This document shows positions 44,102 through 55,226 of a stretch of 64,000 bases of DNA, one piece after another. How positions within the stretch are numbered: the first letter of the stretch is position 1; each line of letters starts with the position of its first letter. Below the pieces are notes generated by a model. It saw nothing but the letters and a program-made list of their open reading frames with translations, made no database searches and had not been told where the DNA came from. The stretch comes from Strobilurus pachycystidiatus. Lineage: Eukaryota; Basidiomycota; Agaricomycetes; Agaricales; Physalacriaceae. The position numbers and the translations under genes were made by a program. The stretch spans positions 62,001 through 126,000 of the forward strand of contig JAHLMK010000027.1 in NCBI GenBank assembly GCA_019915135.1, written 5' to 3'.

Positions 44102-44873
44102 CTTCATGGACAGAGGAGTTGGGGGCCGAAGAATGTTAGAGGTAGAGGATGTTTTTCCCGATGATTGATTGTTTTCATTTTCACATTGCTATCTTCATGC
44201 TTTGAATTGTCGTTACATTTACCCATCGCTTTCAAGTTCTGTTTATCATAGACCTATGTCCTAGCCAGGCATCAAGTAATAGCAGTGTACTTTCGGTTCT
44301 GGTGACTACACGTACTTAGTACTTACTCCTGAGTCCTCCGCTAGCCTCGACCTGCGACAACATGCCTTGGAAATCCTCCAGTACCTGCCTGCGAAAATTT
44401 TCCCAAGAGACCGCATAGTGGTACATACTACAGTATTCACTCGTCATTGCAACGACTACAAGGCCGCAGTGTGTCGGATGGAGCTCGTCAATGAGATGAT
44501 AGTTACTGACCTCGCTCACAGATATTATGGCAGGTGAGGATGATCATTGATGCTTCCTAATTGCATCAATCACACCTTTCTCAGTGTCCCGATGCTCAGC
44601 TACATGGCGCCAGACTGCTCGTCCAAACGCGCTCCCCAGGTGGGCTCTGAGCCAGAATCAATGTCTTCATGCAGATACACGAGGAGCCCGAGACGATAGC
44701 AATGATAGAACGAATGCAGCGATGACTGATAGAAATACAAGACCTACGTGTCGTACTGCCTTGAGGCTTGTACTGCATTCAAACAAGGTATATAGATTCC
44801 GATCAACTGACTCTCAATGTGGCTTGAACAGCTACTACATAGTTAGCCACACATCGACGCTCGCGGGCTAAAC
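44102..44873. other. P1-P2 spacer with a chitinase fragment
   Basis: The 3' UTR-like part matches the sequence after P2 (TCACATTGCTATCT, ATCATAGACATA-like and GTAATxGCAGTGTxCTTT patches). It is followed by the chitinase fragment at 44334-44650 and the P2 promoter. Confidence 0.6.
44334..44650 (+). pseudogene. Chitinase 3' fragment 1
   Basis: Resembles the end of chitinase 3 (about 38990-39390). It carries the ACCTGCGACA / CTTTGGAAATCCTCCAGTACC-like region, the GTGTCGGATGGA exon end, the small GGCAGGTGAGGATGAT donor region, and a final GATGCT-CAGCTACATGG-CAGACTGCTCG exon. The DGVDVDFE half is missing and indels break the frame, so it cannot encode an enzyme. Confidence 0.75.
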
Positions 44874-46418
44874 ATGGCTCTTCCTCGTGTAGGATCCTAC
44901 ATTGTTATCCAACTCAATCCTGTGGCAACCGTCGAGCACTTTGAAGACCCAGAAGCAACCGAAGCATGTCGCGCCATGAAACCAAGGAAGTTCGTTGCCT
45001 GTGTTATGACGGTACGCGGTCTATCTCACTTACCGTCGATGCTACGACTCAAGAATTTGGTAGTGGTGTAGCGGCATGGGCTGCCCCGGCCAGCCCTACA
45101 TCCTCGAGGTTGGACTGGTCTCGCGTGGCATGGTACAAGGCCTCGATCCTAGCTTCATCCCCGAAATGTCTAATCCCATTGGCTCTAACACCTCGCCACA
45201 TCCTCTTGGACGCCCCACCTTTCGCTGCGATCCCCCACTTCCCTGGCCGGATTGCTACCACCCTACATTCTTGAGAATGCGAATCCGGGTAATCTTTGGC
45301 AATCCCAATGGTCCACGGTTAGTGGCGCAATATGTACTCTTTCCACCGACCCAGACCACGGCAATCATCCAGCTCGCGGATCTGGACTATGAGTGGCGCG
45401 AAGACATCCTTTACAAGCTAAAATCTTCCAACATTGTATCGCCCGACTCTGGTTCCATCCCCTCCTCTATCCCGCTGGACTTGTGGGATCACGATTGGCT
45501 GTCTGAGATAGGTATCTTCGACTATACTTTCGATCTTGATTCTCTTACGGATGAAGACTTCTCCAACCCATGGATGTTCTATTACGAAATGAGGTCCCTC
45601 GAAAGGTAACGATCTCATCATCTCAATTCTTCACCATCCTATAATAACCCCTTCCCTACAGTGTTCAGGTCCTAGCTTTGAGACGACTGAGGGTCAGGAT
45701 TTCAGCCACGAAAAAGCTGGACGATGCGTTGTACGGCATTCCCTCGGCTGTTTCGCTCGCCACAGATGATGTCAATGAACAACAACCAGATGAAGCCCTT
45801 CCGCCCATCCCCGCCCTTCCACCCTTTGACTTTACTGAGCTTCCCCGTACAGAAGAGGTCCTCGAAATCCTGAATTTACCTGGACATACAATCGAGAACT
45901 GGCCCGACTCAGACGTGCTTGAACTGGACTGGTTGTTGGAGCTGGAGGAGGAAATGAAGGAAATCATGGAAAAGGTCAACAACGCTACGCACGGCGCCGC
46001 GGATGAGCGTCGGGCTAAGTTGGAACTGGAGTGGCGCAAGGAGCACGACGTCGACTTCACGCCTATGATCGAAGCGGCCGGCTCATTCTCAACACCAGAT
46101 GACTACAGAAGGGGTCTCGATGCTTTGATATCTGCGCATCGTCGTGCTGCACCCACACAGTCTGAATCTGACGAATTATTAGATGGCCCAGCGCCTCCAT
46201 CTGTCCCCAGCGTTGGTACGCGCGTCGGTGATTCAGAACCGCAAGATTCAGGCCCTCCTGCGGATGCACAAGCGTCTTTGCCCACATCGCCACTGCCTCA
46301 TATATCGGAAGTAGACTCTGAAAGTGTACCCTCCTTTTTCTTGGAGCGTCCCACCGCACCGAAGGGAATGAAAGCTCTTTTGACTGGCCTTATCAAGCGG
46401 TTACGCCGAAATGCGTAG
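44874..46418 (+). CDS. Orphan tandem paralogue P2
   Basis: Three exons (44874-45011, 45064-45605, 45662-46418) sum to 478 aa. It aligns along its whole length with P1: MALPRVGSYIVIQLNP, WCSGMGCPGQPYILEVG, GIFDYTFDLDSL, PWMFYYEMRSLE, DFTELPRTEEVLEIL, DVDFTPMIEAAGSFSTPD, and a basic end LIKRLRRNA. It lacks the ATTVE repeat and the third intron of P1. Function unknown. The Asp/Glu-rich middle and basic tail suggest an intracellular protein. Confidence 0.7.
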
Positions 46419-46857
46419 CTTGTTTGAAGGCGTTGAGGTCGAAGGATGCTGTTTTCGATGCTTGACTGCTACTATTCTCACATTGCTATCTCCATGCTTT
46501 CGATTGTCGCTGTAGTTACCCATTGTTTTTACAAAGTTCCAATATCATAGACATAATAAGTAATCGCAGTGTGCTTTTCGTTCGTATGAATGCGCGTTCT
46601 TCCTCGTCCGCTGGCCTTGATCAACCTGCTCTGGCCATCCTCTAGTACCTGGCCGGGAACATCTCTCGCAAACAGTGGCATTGCTAGCCAACTCACCAAT
46701 CGCCACCTTTCTTACCGATGCCGCAGCTAAACACATGCATCCAGACTGCTCCCTTTCACGCGTGCCGCACAACAGTATGTACAAACCCGAGATGATAGCA
46801 TAAAAAAACTAGTACAGTAGATGGTATATGTAGCGATAATAGAATACGATACAGTAG
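46419..46857. other. P2 3' region with a chitinase fragment
   Basis: A homologue of the sequence after P1, then a shorter chitinase fragment (46590-46765). Confidence 0.55.
46590..46765 (+). pseudogene. Chitinase 3' fragment 2
   Basis: Shorter than fragment 1. It is recognisable by CTCTAGTACCTGGCCGGGAA (chitinase 3: CTCCAGTACCTGGCCGGGAA) and by GATGCCGCAGCTAAA-ACATGCATCCAGACTGCTC. The middle exon is deleted. Confidence 0.7.
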
Positions 46858-48911
46858 CTAAGGTAAATGGAATCGGCGCAAAAACCCAAGGAACGCCTTC
46901 TTGTCGAATTCCTGTGCCTTGGTCATGAAGTCGTAATGCTCCCGGAGGAGATGGAGGAGGAGCTGCTCTTGCCCCGCGTGGTTACAGTCTTTGTCCTCGG
47001 ACTGGGACTTGAAGATGTGCATCGCGCTGTGCTCTTGTCCGTGCAAGGTGCTGGGTCCCGGGGTGAGTAATACGCACAAAAGGGGGAAGACAGACAAACG
47101 AACGTACTTGCAGATGACGCATAGGCGCACGCGACCCCCGAACAGAGACGTGTACATAGACTCGTACGATGAGGGATCCAGGTCCGCAAAGATGACTGCA
47201 AGGGATGAAGGGATGGGTTGTGGCCAACCAACGACAACGAAGACTAAGACTTACCTTTGAAGCTTGCCAGCTGTGCGGGTGGGAGGTCCTCCACTCTTGG
47301 CGCAACAGCAGCAGGGGGCTCGGGGGTGGGAGAGTCGGGATAGGACAGGGTCCAGTCATCGGCGGGATTGGGCAACGGCCCGGGTGGAAGGGTATCTGTG
47401 GCAGGAGCAGGAGGGGGTATGACAACCGGAGGTTCTTGGTCGATGATCATCGGAGGTTCATGGTCAACGATCATCGGAGGTTCATGGTCAACGATCATCG
47501 GAGGTTCTTGGTCAACGATCATCGGAGGTTCATGGTCAACGATCATCGAAGCGCTATCACCGAGAGGGACTGCTTCGTCTTCGTCGTCAAAAGTCAAATC
47601 GATGATTTCTGGTGTGGAGGTGGATGCGTTGGCGGAGGACGAGGGTTGTGTCTCGCATTTGACGACAACGGCTTCCTTCTGGAAGGAAATGAGGACGACA
47701 TTCGAGCAAAATGGTACTGGTATGTTGACTGACCGCTTTGCCTTTGTCCTTAGACGCATTTGGGGAAGCCAAGGACTGAAAATCGTGATTGACTGTCGCT
47801 TCCTTCTACGATATCGTTAGGATAATGAGTTGGGAGGAATGGATTGTAAACTTACCGCCTTTCCCTTGTCTTTGGGTTGTGGTATTTCCTTCTGCAACGA
47901 TATTGAGATACTGAACAAACAATGAAGTGTAGACCAACCTCCTTCCCTTTGCCCTTTTCGACGCGTTTGGAAACCTGATGCGAGTAATCTGTGATAGACC
48001 TCTGAGGCGCTTCATGAGACGGCGAGACGACTGAATGGCGAGATGGACCCGGAGCGGAAGCACTGGTGGAATTGGGTGGACGCTGCGCTTTGGTGATGGT
48101 AGGAGACAGGGTGCGAGTAGGCGAAGTCAAAAAATTGGGCGCGCGCGATGAAAGGCCTTTGCTCTTTGACCCTAGGGACCTTGGTTTCCTGGACGAACCG
48201 ACCTTTGTGAGGTCTAAGCGACGGACGGGCGGGTCGGCGGGTGTGCTGGGCGGGTGTGTGGTAACTGGTGGGAATGGCGACATCGGGGAGGGAGTAGGAT
48301 CGTGAAAGGGAGATACGGTCGCGGTCGAGAATGGCGGAGGAGCAAAGGGCGTGAAGGGCGTGGAGTGCAGACCAGGGCTGGCCTGGATCGGCGTCGACAG
48401 GCGAGGCTGGGCGGGGGTCGAGGGCGCCGTGGGAAGCACGACTTTCCGCCGCTTCGGGTGCGGCGCGTTGCCCGCGCTGCTCTCGCGCCTCCGCTTCAGC
48501 TCGTCGGTGTTGAGTTGCTTCACCAGCGTACCGGTCGAGTCGGCTGGGAACAAAGACTTTGAGAAGGAAAAGAATTTCAAAGAAAAACACAGTCGACGCA
48601 CCGATGGGAGCCGACTTGATGATCTTCTGGCGCTCCATCCAGCCGAAGAGCTTGTCGCCGATATAGAGGACATAGTCGTGAAAGGCTGGATGAACGAGGG
48701 AATTGCCGCTGCGCCAGGGCTTCCACTCATGGCCGACGCGCGCGAGCAGCTTGGCCGACTTGTATTTCTTGCCTTCCAGCGAGAACCGCAGGAACAGGTC
48801 GCCATCCTTTGCCGGCAGTTCGTTTGGCGGCTCGCACGCACCGCGAAAAATGGCATACGTGACTTCCAGCGCCTTGATAGGCCGCTCTTCGCGATCAATG
48901 TCGATATCCAT
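46858..48911 (-). CDS. Orphan protein with SUMO-interaction-like motif and internal repeats
   Basis: No family recognised. Start at 48911 (MDIDIDREERPIKALEVTY). The N-terminal ~100 residues look folded (GDLFLRFSLEGKKYKSAKLL, HDYVLYIGDKLFGWMER). After an intron (about 48608-48552, GTGCGT donor) comes a Ser/Pro-rich region with KRRR and HPKRRK nuclear-localisation-like patches. Then three short exons each begin with the codons for KE and two end in KGKA, as if one exon had been copied. Next are the acidic IIDLTFDDEDE motif and five 8-residue repeats of the MIVDHEPP type. The C-terminus (SMYTSLFGGRVRLCVICK, then HSAMHIFKSQSED, ending RRFHLP and TAG 46860-46858) has a possible Cys/His site. Probably nuclear. 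Confidence 0.65.
47428..47547 (-). repeat. 24-bp minisatellite in coding sequence, five units
   Basis: Five in-frame units of GGAGGTTCATGGTCAACGAT plus CATC on the plus strand, with only T/A and GA variants. They encode MIVDHEPP or MIVDQEPP. The near identity suggests recent slippage and likely length polymorphism. Confidence 0.88.
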
Positions 48912-49245
48912 TGTCTCGCAGAAAGCAGAGCGAGGAGAAGAGGAGAGGGCCACGCTCGTGGAACTTCCTCTTTCAAACAGGTGGTAACCAGATGGTTGTG
49001 CGCGTATCCCAAATTGGATCCACAAGGACCCTTTGACCGGCCCTCAAGCAGGTCCAAGTACGCCGTCACGGGCACCTACTGTACTCATTGACGAGCTTAG
49101 ACTTCCTCCACGCGTTGTCTTACTCTCTATCTTTCTCTCACTGGTTCATTCTTCGTGGAACAACCTTTACTTCTCGATCCGCCACTATGGACCTCTGTGG
49201 ACCCGATTCGCGTTGTTTGAGGCATCCAAGTTCTCATCGTTGAAT
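48912..49245. other. Intergenic stretch
   Basis: Upstream of the orphan gene and downstream of F-box copy B; nothing recognised. Confidence 0.4.
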
Positions 49246-50703
49246 TCAATCAAATTCTAACACTCCTGACTCATAAAAACCGTCCACACTTTCGTCCACT
49301 GATGGCAAAGAGGTCAGAACGCTTGAAATCCATCGACATCCAGAGAAGTAACTTACCCCACCGGATAGTCATCTCCAGTGGAACCTTTGGCCATACCGCG
49401 TGAATCCTCCTCTCAATTTGCTTCATAGAGCGCTTTTTGAACTGGGATTCCATGTGCATGTCGAAGATGATCTCTTTCAGCGCCCTGACACGCTGAGCAA
49501 GGGTCTGAATGAAATCCGACCAATCAAAGGTAGACGTGAAGATATCGACCATCTCAAGCGCGGTTGCACCATACATCGTTAGCTTCATTCGTGTCAAGGA
49601 TGGTGCTGACGGTAACATCTCCATTGTCGAACGGACCCATTCCATCCTGAGCTTTGGTTCCCAATGAGAGCCCAGATATATCATACCAAACGTTATGCAC
49701 CGAAGTTTTCGTAGATTAGTAGGAAGGAACGAAGGAGGGCGTCCATTCCACCAGTCCTCTAAGTATTGTCATGAAAATAGGTCATCAAGAACAGAGCAAT
49801 ACGTACCGTTACCATCCGCCGTCAATTGAGAGCCCGAAGGTGGTTCAAAGGCTAATAGCTCCAACGTGTCCGAGAAATCATGGATGAGACGTTGAAGACC
49901 GTGAGGAGAAAAAGGAATGAGGCCAGAGTTGCACACGATCTCGCAGAGATGGGGACAGTTCGTCGCAGTGATTATCCCATCGAGGAGCCAGTCCAGGCAG
50001 GAGCGCTGCGAGGTAAAGATCAAAGCTTCAAGCTTCTCCAAAGGCAAGGAAATGGATGGGTGTGAATTAGGAGGCGTTGGCGACTTGAAACTGGTGTTCT
50101 CAAGCGAGAGTCTTCGTATATGGGGAAACAGTGTGAACACGTTTGCCAGGTCCAGAGCAGAGGCGAGTTTACCGCTGAGAAGCAGTACTTCAACAGAAGG
50201 GAAGAGCGACAAGAATTCTTGCGTCGCAGCGGCAGTGAATGGTTGTGCTGATGCGGTGTCCCATATCAATCTCCTGACAGATGGCAGGGATGGGAGGTTC
50301 ATATCCGGCGGAAATGTGACTACCATGTATCTCGTCTTGCCATCGAGATAAGTAGCGTGCGGGATTCCTTCCGGAGGCGTTTCGGAGGTCTCGTACATAG
50401 CAGTAAACGCTGCTTCCCGGATGTAATTGCTGACATTCGGTAGAGCCGCCATAATCTTGTTCCATCGAGTGATATCCTTTGTTACCGTGATGTTCATCTT
50501 GCTAAACAGGTAGCGAAGAGAAAGTGCGCGCCATGCTTTGGAGACAAGAGAGCTCGCATGTATTGTCTCGATGTCGTCCGCGTTATCTGCTATGATCCTG
50601 TCCAGCAGCTCCGGCGGAAAGTTGCCGGGAAAGCCTAAACACATATTCTTGAGCCTCAGAAAAGTGCATCAAGGTCGCTCAAACCTTTCTGAAGCACGCT
50701 CAT
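49246..50703 (-). CDS. F-box-like protein, copy B
   Basis: Exons 50703-50685, 50634-49807, 49758-49357, 49298-49246 sum to 433 aa. It starts with the six-residue exon (MSVLQK) followed by GFPGNFPPELLDRIIADN and SLVSKAWRALSLRYLF, the F-box-like core. Downstream leucine-rich lines match copies A, C and D (LFPSVEVLLL, LFPHIRRLSL). It is the only copy on the minus strand and is divergent from copy C. It carries the shared promoter block with CACGTG at 50755-50760. Predicted SCF adaptor with unknown target. Confidence 0.82.
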
Positions 50704-50754
50704 GACGGTTCGACTTGAAAAGGTTAGGGTGTATCCCCTCCTCACTGCCATCAA

Positions 50755-50760
50755 CACGTG
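50755..50760 (-). promoter_or_regulatory. Conserved CACGTG element upstream of copy B
   Basis: A palindromic E-box about 52 bp before the ATG, inside a block (GCGCGGTCTC ... GTGTTGATGGCAG) that also precedes copies C and D. It is a candidate site for a bHLH activator. Confidence 0.45.
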
Positions 50761-51595
50761 ACCACACGAGACCGCGCTGGCGGCTGAGGCAACCGCCGTG
50801 GCGGGATTGTTTATTACTATAGGTCCCGTAGGGCCACATCCTTGCGTCGCGGTCGTTTTTCTTTCTTTCTACACCATGGCCTACAAGGACGCTTACTACC
50901 ATAATATCAGAGGAGCTATACACTCATACTTCAGACCTTCACGCGCACGCACCACCAAGTACTCAGACTTGTTCAGCTGCGCCCAGAGCTGGATCTTATC
51001 TCGGCCACTGGACGGCCTAGGAGGAGTACCATCACTACGTCGCCAGAATGATTGCTACAAACCTTTTCTCGGAGATTTTGCCGACTTTTGACGCATCATT
51101 TCCTAGCGAGGACTCGGAGTACATACCTATCATACCAAGGTCGCCAAAGGACGCACCGCGCAAGTACGACGACATGTGGATCGAATGAATACGCGAAGGA
51201 CGCCATCGAAGCCTCGCAGGTTTGACAGTGTGGAGACGAAATCTCCTTTCAGGTTTCAAAGTTCTTTGAGAGAACATGTCGGGCATGTGTATCCCAAAGC
51301 GTGTATGTCGAGTTGAGAGGCATATAGAAGCCACGATCATTAGCGCTGCAATTTAATCATTCCCAAGCACGTACAACACTCCCTCCGGAGGCGGTCTCAC
51401 AATCTTTCACAATGCTCGGCGATGTCTCGCATCCAGGTTGACCGACAACCTCGCCACGTACTTTTCTCGACAGCTCGCATCTGGTAACAATCATACATAT
51501 CGTCCCCTACTAGATAGTACGCAAGGTTCAGGCCTTACGCGACCTCTAATAAAGCAATTCCCGCCACGACGGTTGATTCGGCGCGGTCTCCTGAG

Positions 51596-51601
51596 CACGT
51601 G
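51596..51601 (+). promoter_or_regulatory. Conserved CACGTG element upstream of copy C
   Basis: Lies in GCGCGGTCTCCTGAG-CACGTG-CTGATGGCAGGTCC about 65 bp before the ATG, nearly identical to the block before copy D. Confidence 0.5.
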
Positions 51602-51665
51602 CTGATGGCAGGTCCAGAGGGTGGGAGTGAAATTGCACAACGGCAGCTTTCCAAGTCGAACCGTC

Positions 51666-53142
51666 ATGAGCGTGCTTCGGAAAGGTAAGTATACTACGAG
51701 CGACCTTCAATTTTTGTGAGGCTCAGAAATCCGTGCTCAGGCTTTCTTGACAACTTCCCACCGGAGCTGCTGGATATAATCATAGCAGACAACGCGGACG
51801 ACATCGGGACAATACATGCGAGCTCTCTTGTCTCCAAAGCATGGCGCGCACTCTCTCTTCGTTACCTGTTTGCCAGAATGAGCATCACGGTAACAAAGGA
51901 TATCACTCGATGGAACAAGATCATGGCGGCTCTACCGAATGTCAGCAATTACATCCGGGAAGCAGCATTTACTGCCATGCACGAGCTCTCTGAAACGCCT
52001 CCGGAAGGGATTCCCTACGCTATCAATCTCGATGGCAAGAAGGAATACATACTAGTCACAGTGCCGCCGGATATGAATCTCCCATCTCTGCCATCTGTTA
52101 AGATATTAGAATGGGACACAGCGTCAGCACAACCGTTCACTGCCGTCGCGACGCAAGAATTCTTGTCGCTCTTCCCTTCTGTTGAAATACTGCTTCTCAG
52201 CGGTCAACTCGCCTCTCCTGTGGACCTGGCTACGGTGTTCACACTATTTCCCAATCTACGGAGATTTTCCCTCGATGGCACCAGTTTCGAGTCGCCAACG
52301 CCTCCTACTCCACACCCATCCATTTCCTCGCCTTTGGACAAGCTTGAAGCCTTGACTTTTGACGAGCAGCTCTCCTGTCTGGACTGGCTCCTCGATGGGA
52401 TAATCACTGCGACGAATTGTCCCCATCTCAGCGAGATTGTGTGCAACTTTGGCCTTATTCCCTTCTCTCCGCACGGTTTTGGACGCCTCATCCATAATCT
52501 TTCGAATTCATTGGAGCTATTATCCCTTCTGCCACCATTGAGCCTCCACGCGGCGGTGTATGGTCACCCCGGTGAGTAATCTTCCATTCACCCTGGCTTG
52601 ATTCTGATGTAAATATGTAGGTGACTGGTGGAATGGATCCCGCCCTCCTGTGTTCCTTCCTACTGAACTACCCAAACTTCGTTGCATGACATTTGGTCTG
52701 ATATATCTGGGCTCTCGTTGGAGACCAAAGCTTAGCATGGAATGGGTCCGTACGACAATGGAGACGTTACCGTCGGCCCCGTCCTTAACACGATTGAAAT
52801 TAATGATGTACGGTGCAACTCCGCTCGAGATGGTCGATATGTTTACATCTATCTTCGATTGGCCGGAGTTCATCCAGGCACTGGCTCAGCGCCTCGACGC
52901 GCTGAAAAAAATCATCTTCGATATGCACATGGAAACTCAGTTCAAAAAGCACGCTATGAAGCGAATTGAGAAACAGATTCATGCGGTATGGCCAAAGGTT
53001 CCACTGGAGATGTCTGTCCGGTGGGGTAAGTTACTTCTCTGGATGTCAATGGGTTTCATCAGTTCTAACCTCTTTGCCGTCAGTGGACGAAACTGTGGAT
53101 GGTTTCGAAGTGTCAGATGCGATAGAATACGAATTGTACTAG
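51666..53142 (+). CDS. F-box-like protein, copy C
   Basis: Exons 51666-51684, 51741-52571, 52621-53025, 53084-53142 sum to 437 aa. Six-residue first exon MSVLRK, then GFLDNFPPELLDIIIADN and SLVSKAWRALSLRYLF. The leucine-rich remainder is like the other copies, but the C-terminus is longer and ends EYELY. The third exon reads DWWNGSRPPVFLPTELPKL. It is tandem with copy D, 227 bp apart. Confidence 0.82.
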
Positions 53143-53291
53143 TCACATCGAATATATGTAAACCACCCTCTGGCCGGTACGGTAAATTCTATCACAACAA
53201 GTGAAATGTCACTGTGTCCTCTCATTTCACCCATCCCCAAGTCATCAAGGCAAGGTGGTTCGGCGGCGGGCGCCGGGCGCGGTCTCCTGAG

Positions 53292-53297
53292 CACGTG
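53292..53297 (+). promoter_or_regulatory. Conserved CACGTG element upstream of copy D
   Basis: Same block as before copy C, 73 bp before the ATG. The sequence from here to the ATG matches C closely (CAACGGCAGCTT, CAAGTCGAACCGTC). Confidence 0.5.
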
Positions 53298-53369
53298 CTG
53301 ATGGCAGGTCCAGGGGGAGGGATCCTGGGATGCACATTGCACAACGGCAGCTTCCCAAGTCGAACCGTC

Positions 53370-54844
53370 ATGAGCGTGCTTCGGAAAGGTATACTACGAG
53401 CGACCTTGGTCAACTTTTGAGGCTCAGAATTTTGTGTTCAGACTTTTTCGACGAGTTGCCACCGGAGCTGCTGGATAGGATTATAGCAGACAATGCGGAC
53501 GACATCAAGACAATACACGCCAGCTCTCTCGTCTCGAAGGCATGGCGCGTACTCTCTTTTCGTTACCTGTTCAGCAAGATGAACATCACGGTATCAAAGG
53601 ATATCACTCGATGGAACAAGATCATGGCGGCTCTACCGAATGTCAGCAATTACATCCGGGAAGCAAGCTTTACTGCTATGTACGAGCCCTCTGAAACGCC
53701 TCCGGAAGGAATCCCGCACGCTATGTCTCCCGAAGGCAAAAAGGAATACTTGCTAGTCACACTTCCGCCGGATATGAATCTCCCATCTCTGCCATCTGTT
53801 AAGAGATTACAATGGGCCACAGCGGCGGCATCAGCACAACCATTCACTGCCGCTGCGACGGAGGAGTTCTTGTTGCTCTTCCCTTCTGTTGAAGTACTGC
53901 TTCTCGGCGGTAAACTCGCCTCTGCTGTGGACCTGGCAAGGGTGTTCACACTATTTCCCAATCTACGGAGCCTCTCACTCGTGGGCACCAGTTTTGAGTC
54001 GCCAACGCCCCCTACTCCACACCCATCCATTTCCTTGCCTTTGGAGAAGCTTGAAGCCTTGATTTTTACCGAGCAGGACTCTTGCCTGGATTGGCTCCTT
54101 GATGGGGTAATCACCGCAACTAACTGTCCCCATGTCTGCAAGGTCGTGTGCAACTTTGGCCTTATTCCCTTCTCTCCGCACGGTCTTGGACGCCTCATCC
54201 ATAATCTTTCGGATTCATTGGAGCTATTAGCCCTTCCGCCACCATCGAGCCTCTTCACGACGATGTATTATAACGCCGGTGAGTACTTACTCTTCTGTTC
54301 ACGTTGGCTTGATTTTCATGTAAATATGTAAAAGATTGGTGGACTGGAAGCCCTCCTTCGTTCCTTCCTACTGAACTACCAAAACTTCGGTGCATAACCT
54401 TTGGTATGATATATCTGGGTTCTCATTGGGAACCGGAGCTCAGCATGGAATGGGTCCGTACGACAATGGAGATGTTACCGTCGGCCCCATCCTTAACACG
54501 ATTGAAGTTAATGATGTACGGTGCAACTCCGCTTGAGATGGTCGATATCTTCACGTCTACCTTCAATTGGTCGGACTTCATCCAGGCACTTGCTCAGCGC
54601 GTTGGGGCGCTGAAAGAAATCACTTTTGATATGCACATGGAAGATCAGTTCAAAAAGCGCGCTATGAAGCGAATTGAGAAGAAGATTCATGCGGTATGGC
54701 CAAAGGTTCCACTGGAGATGTCTATCCGGTGGGGTACGTGACTTCTCTGGATGTCAATGGGTTTCAACGGTTCTGACCTCTTTGCCATCAGTGGACGAAA
54801 GTGTGGGTGGTCTTAATGAGCCAGGAGTGACAGAATTTGATTGA
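53370..54844 (+). CDS. F-box-like protein, copy D
   Basis: Exons 53370-53388, 53442-54278, 54335-54733, 54792-54844 sum to 435 aa, the same lengths as copy A. The F-box-like core is DFFDELPPELLDRIIADN with SLVSKAWRVLSFRYLF. The promoter and first ~250 coding bases resemble B and C (NITVSKDITRWNKIMAALPN). From SETPPEGIPHA onward the gene is nearly identical to A, including the two-residue insertion in ATAAASAQPF and all introns. This pattern fits gene conversion or recombination with A. Confidence 0.84.
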
Positions 54845-55226
54845 ATTGGACTAATCACGTCGACTATACTCAAAGCACCATCTGGCTGAGTACTAGTACG
54901 GTATCTTTTATCACAATGTTAGAGTCTGATGACGCACCGCCAAGAACTCGAGGCAAGGTAGTACATTGTTCATTTACAGAAAAGGTTCACTATGGACTAC
55001 GTTGTAAGATCAAAAAAACGTATCTACGTACGTATATGCAAAAAATGTATTGAGAGATGTGGGAGAGATGCAAAAACAATGTATAGAGAAAAGGAGGGAT
55101 ATAATGGTACAGAATGCGATGTTATATAAACGAGAGAATGCAGGGAGATTCGGAACATGCCATTCGACGATGGTTAAGTATTAGCGCACTATATGTAGGG
55201 GAGGGAAAGGATATAACGAAAAATGT
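54845..55226. other. Convergent intergenic stretch
   Basis: AT-rich 3' regions of copy D and of the kinase gene; nothing else recognised. Confidence 0.45.

Larger units (their letters stand above)
50704..51665. other. Divergent promoter region of F-box copies B and C
   Basis: Contains one CACGTG-bearing block at each end. In the middle there is coding-like sequence: MAYKDAYYHNIRGAIHSYF from ATG 50876 and PTFDASFPSEDSEYIPIIP ending at a TGA near 51188, in different frames. No GT-AG pair joins them in frame, so no gene is called. Confidence 0.45.

Noticed and set aside
53650..54258. A 202-codon antisense open frame in F-box copy D, mirrored in copy A at 856-1464
   Set aside because: It is the mirror of a conserved sense exon, shared only because A and D are near identical, with a serine-rich composition typical of shadow frames. 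The sense exons have matching phases and conserved protein.
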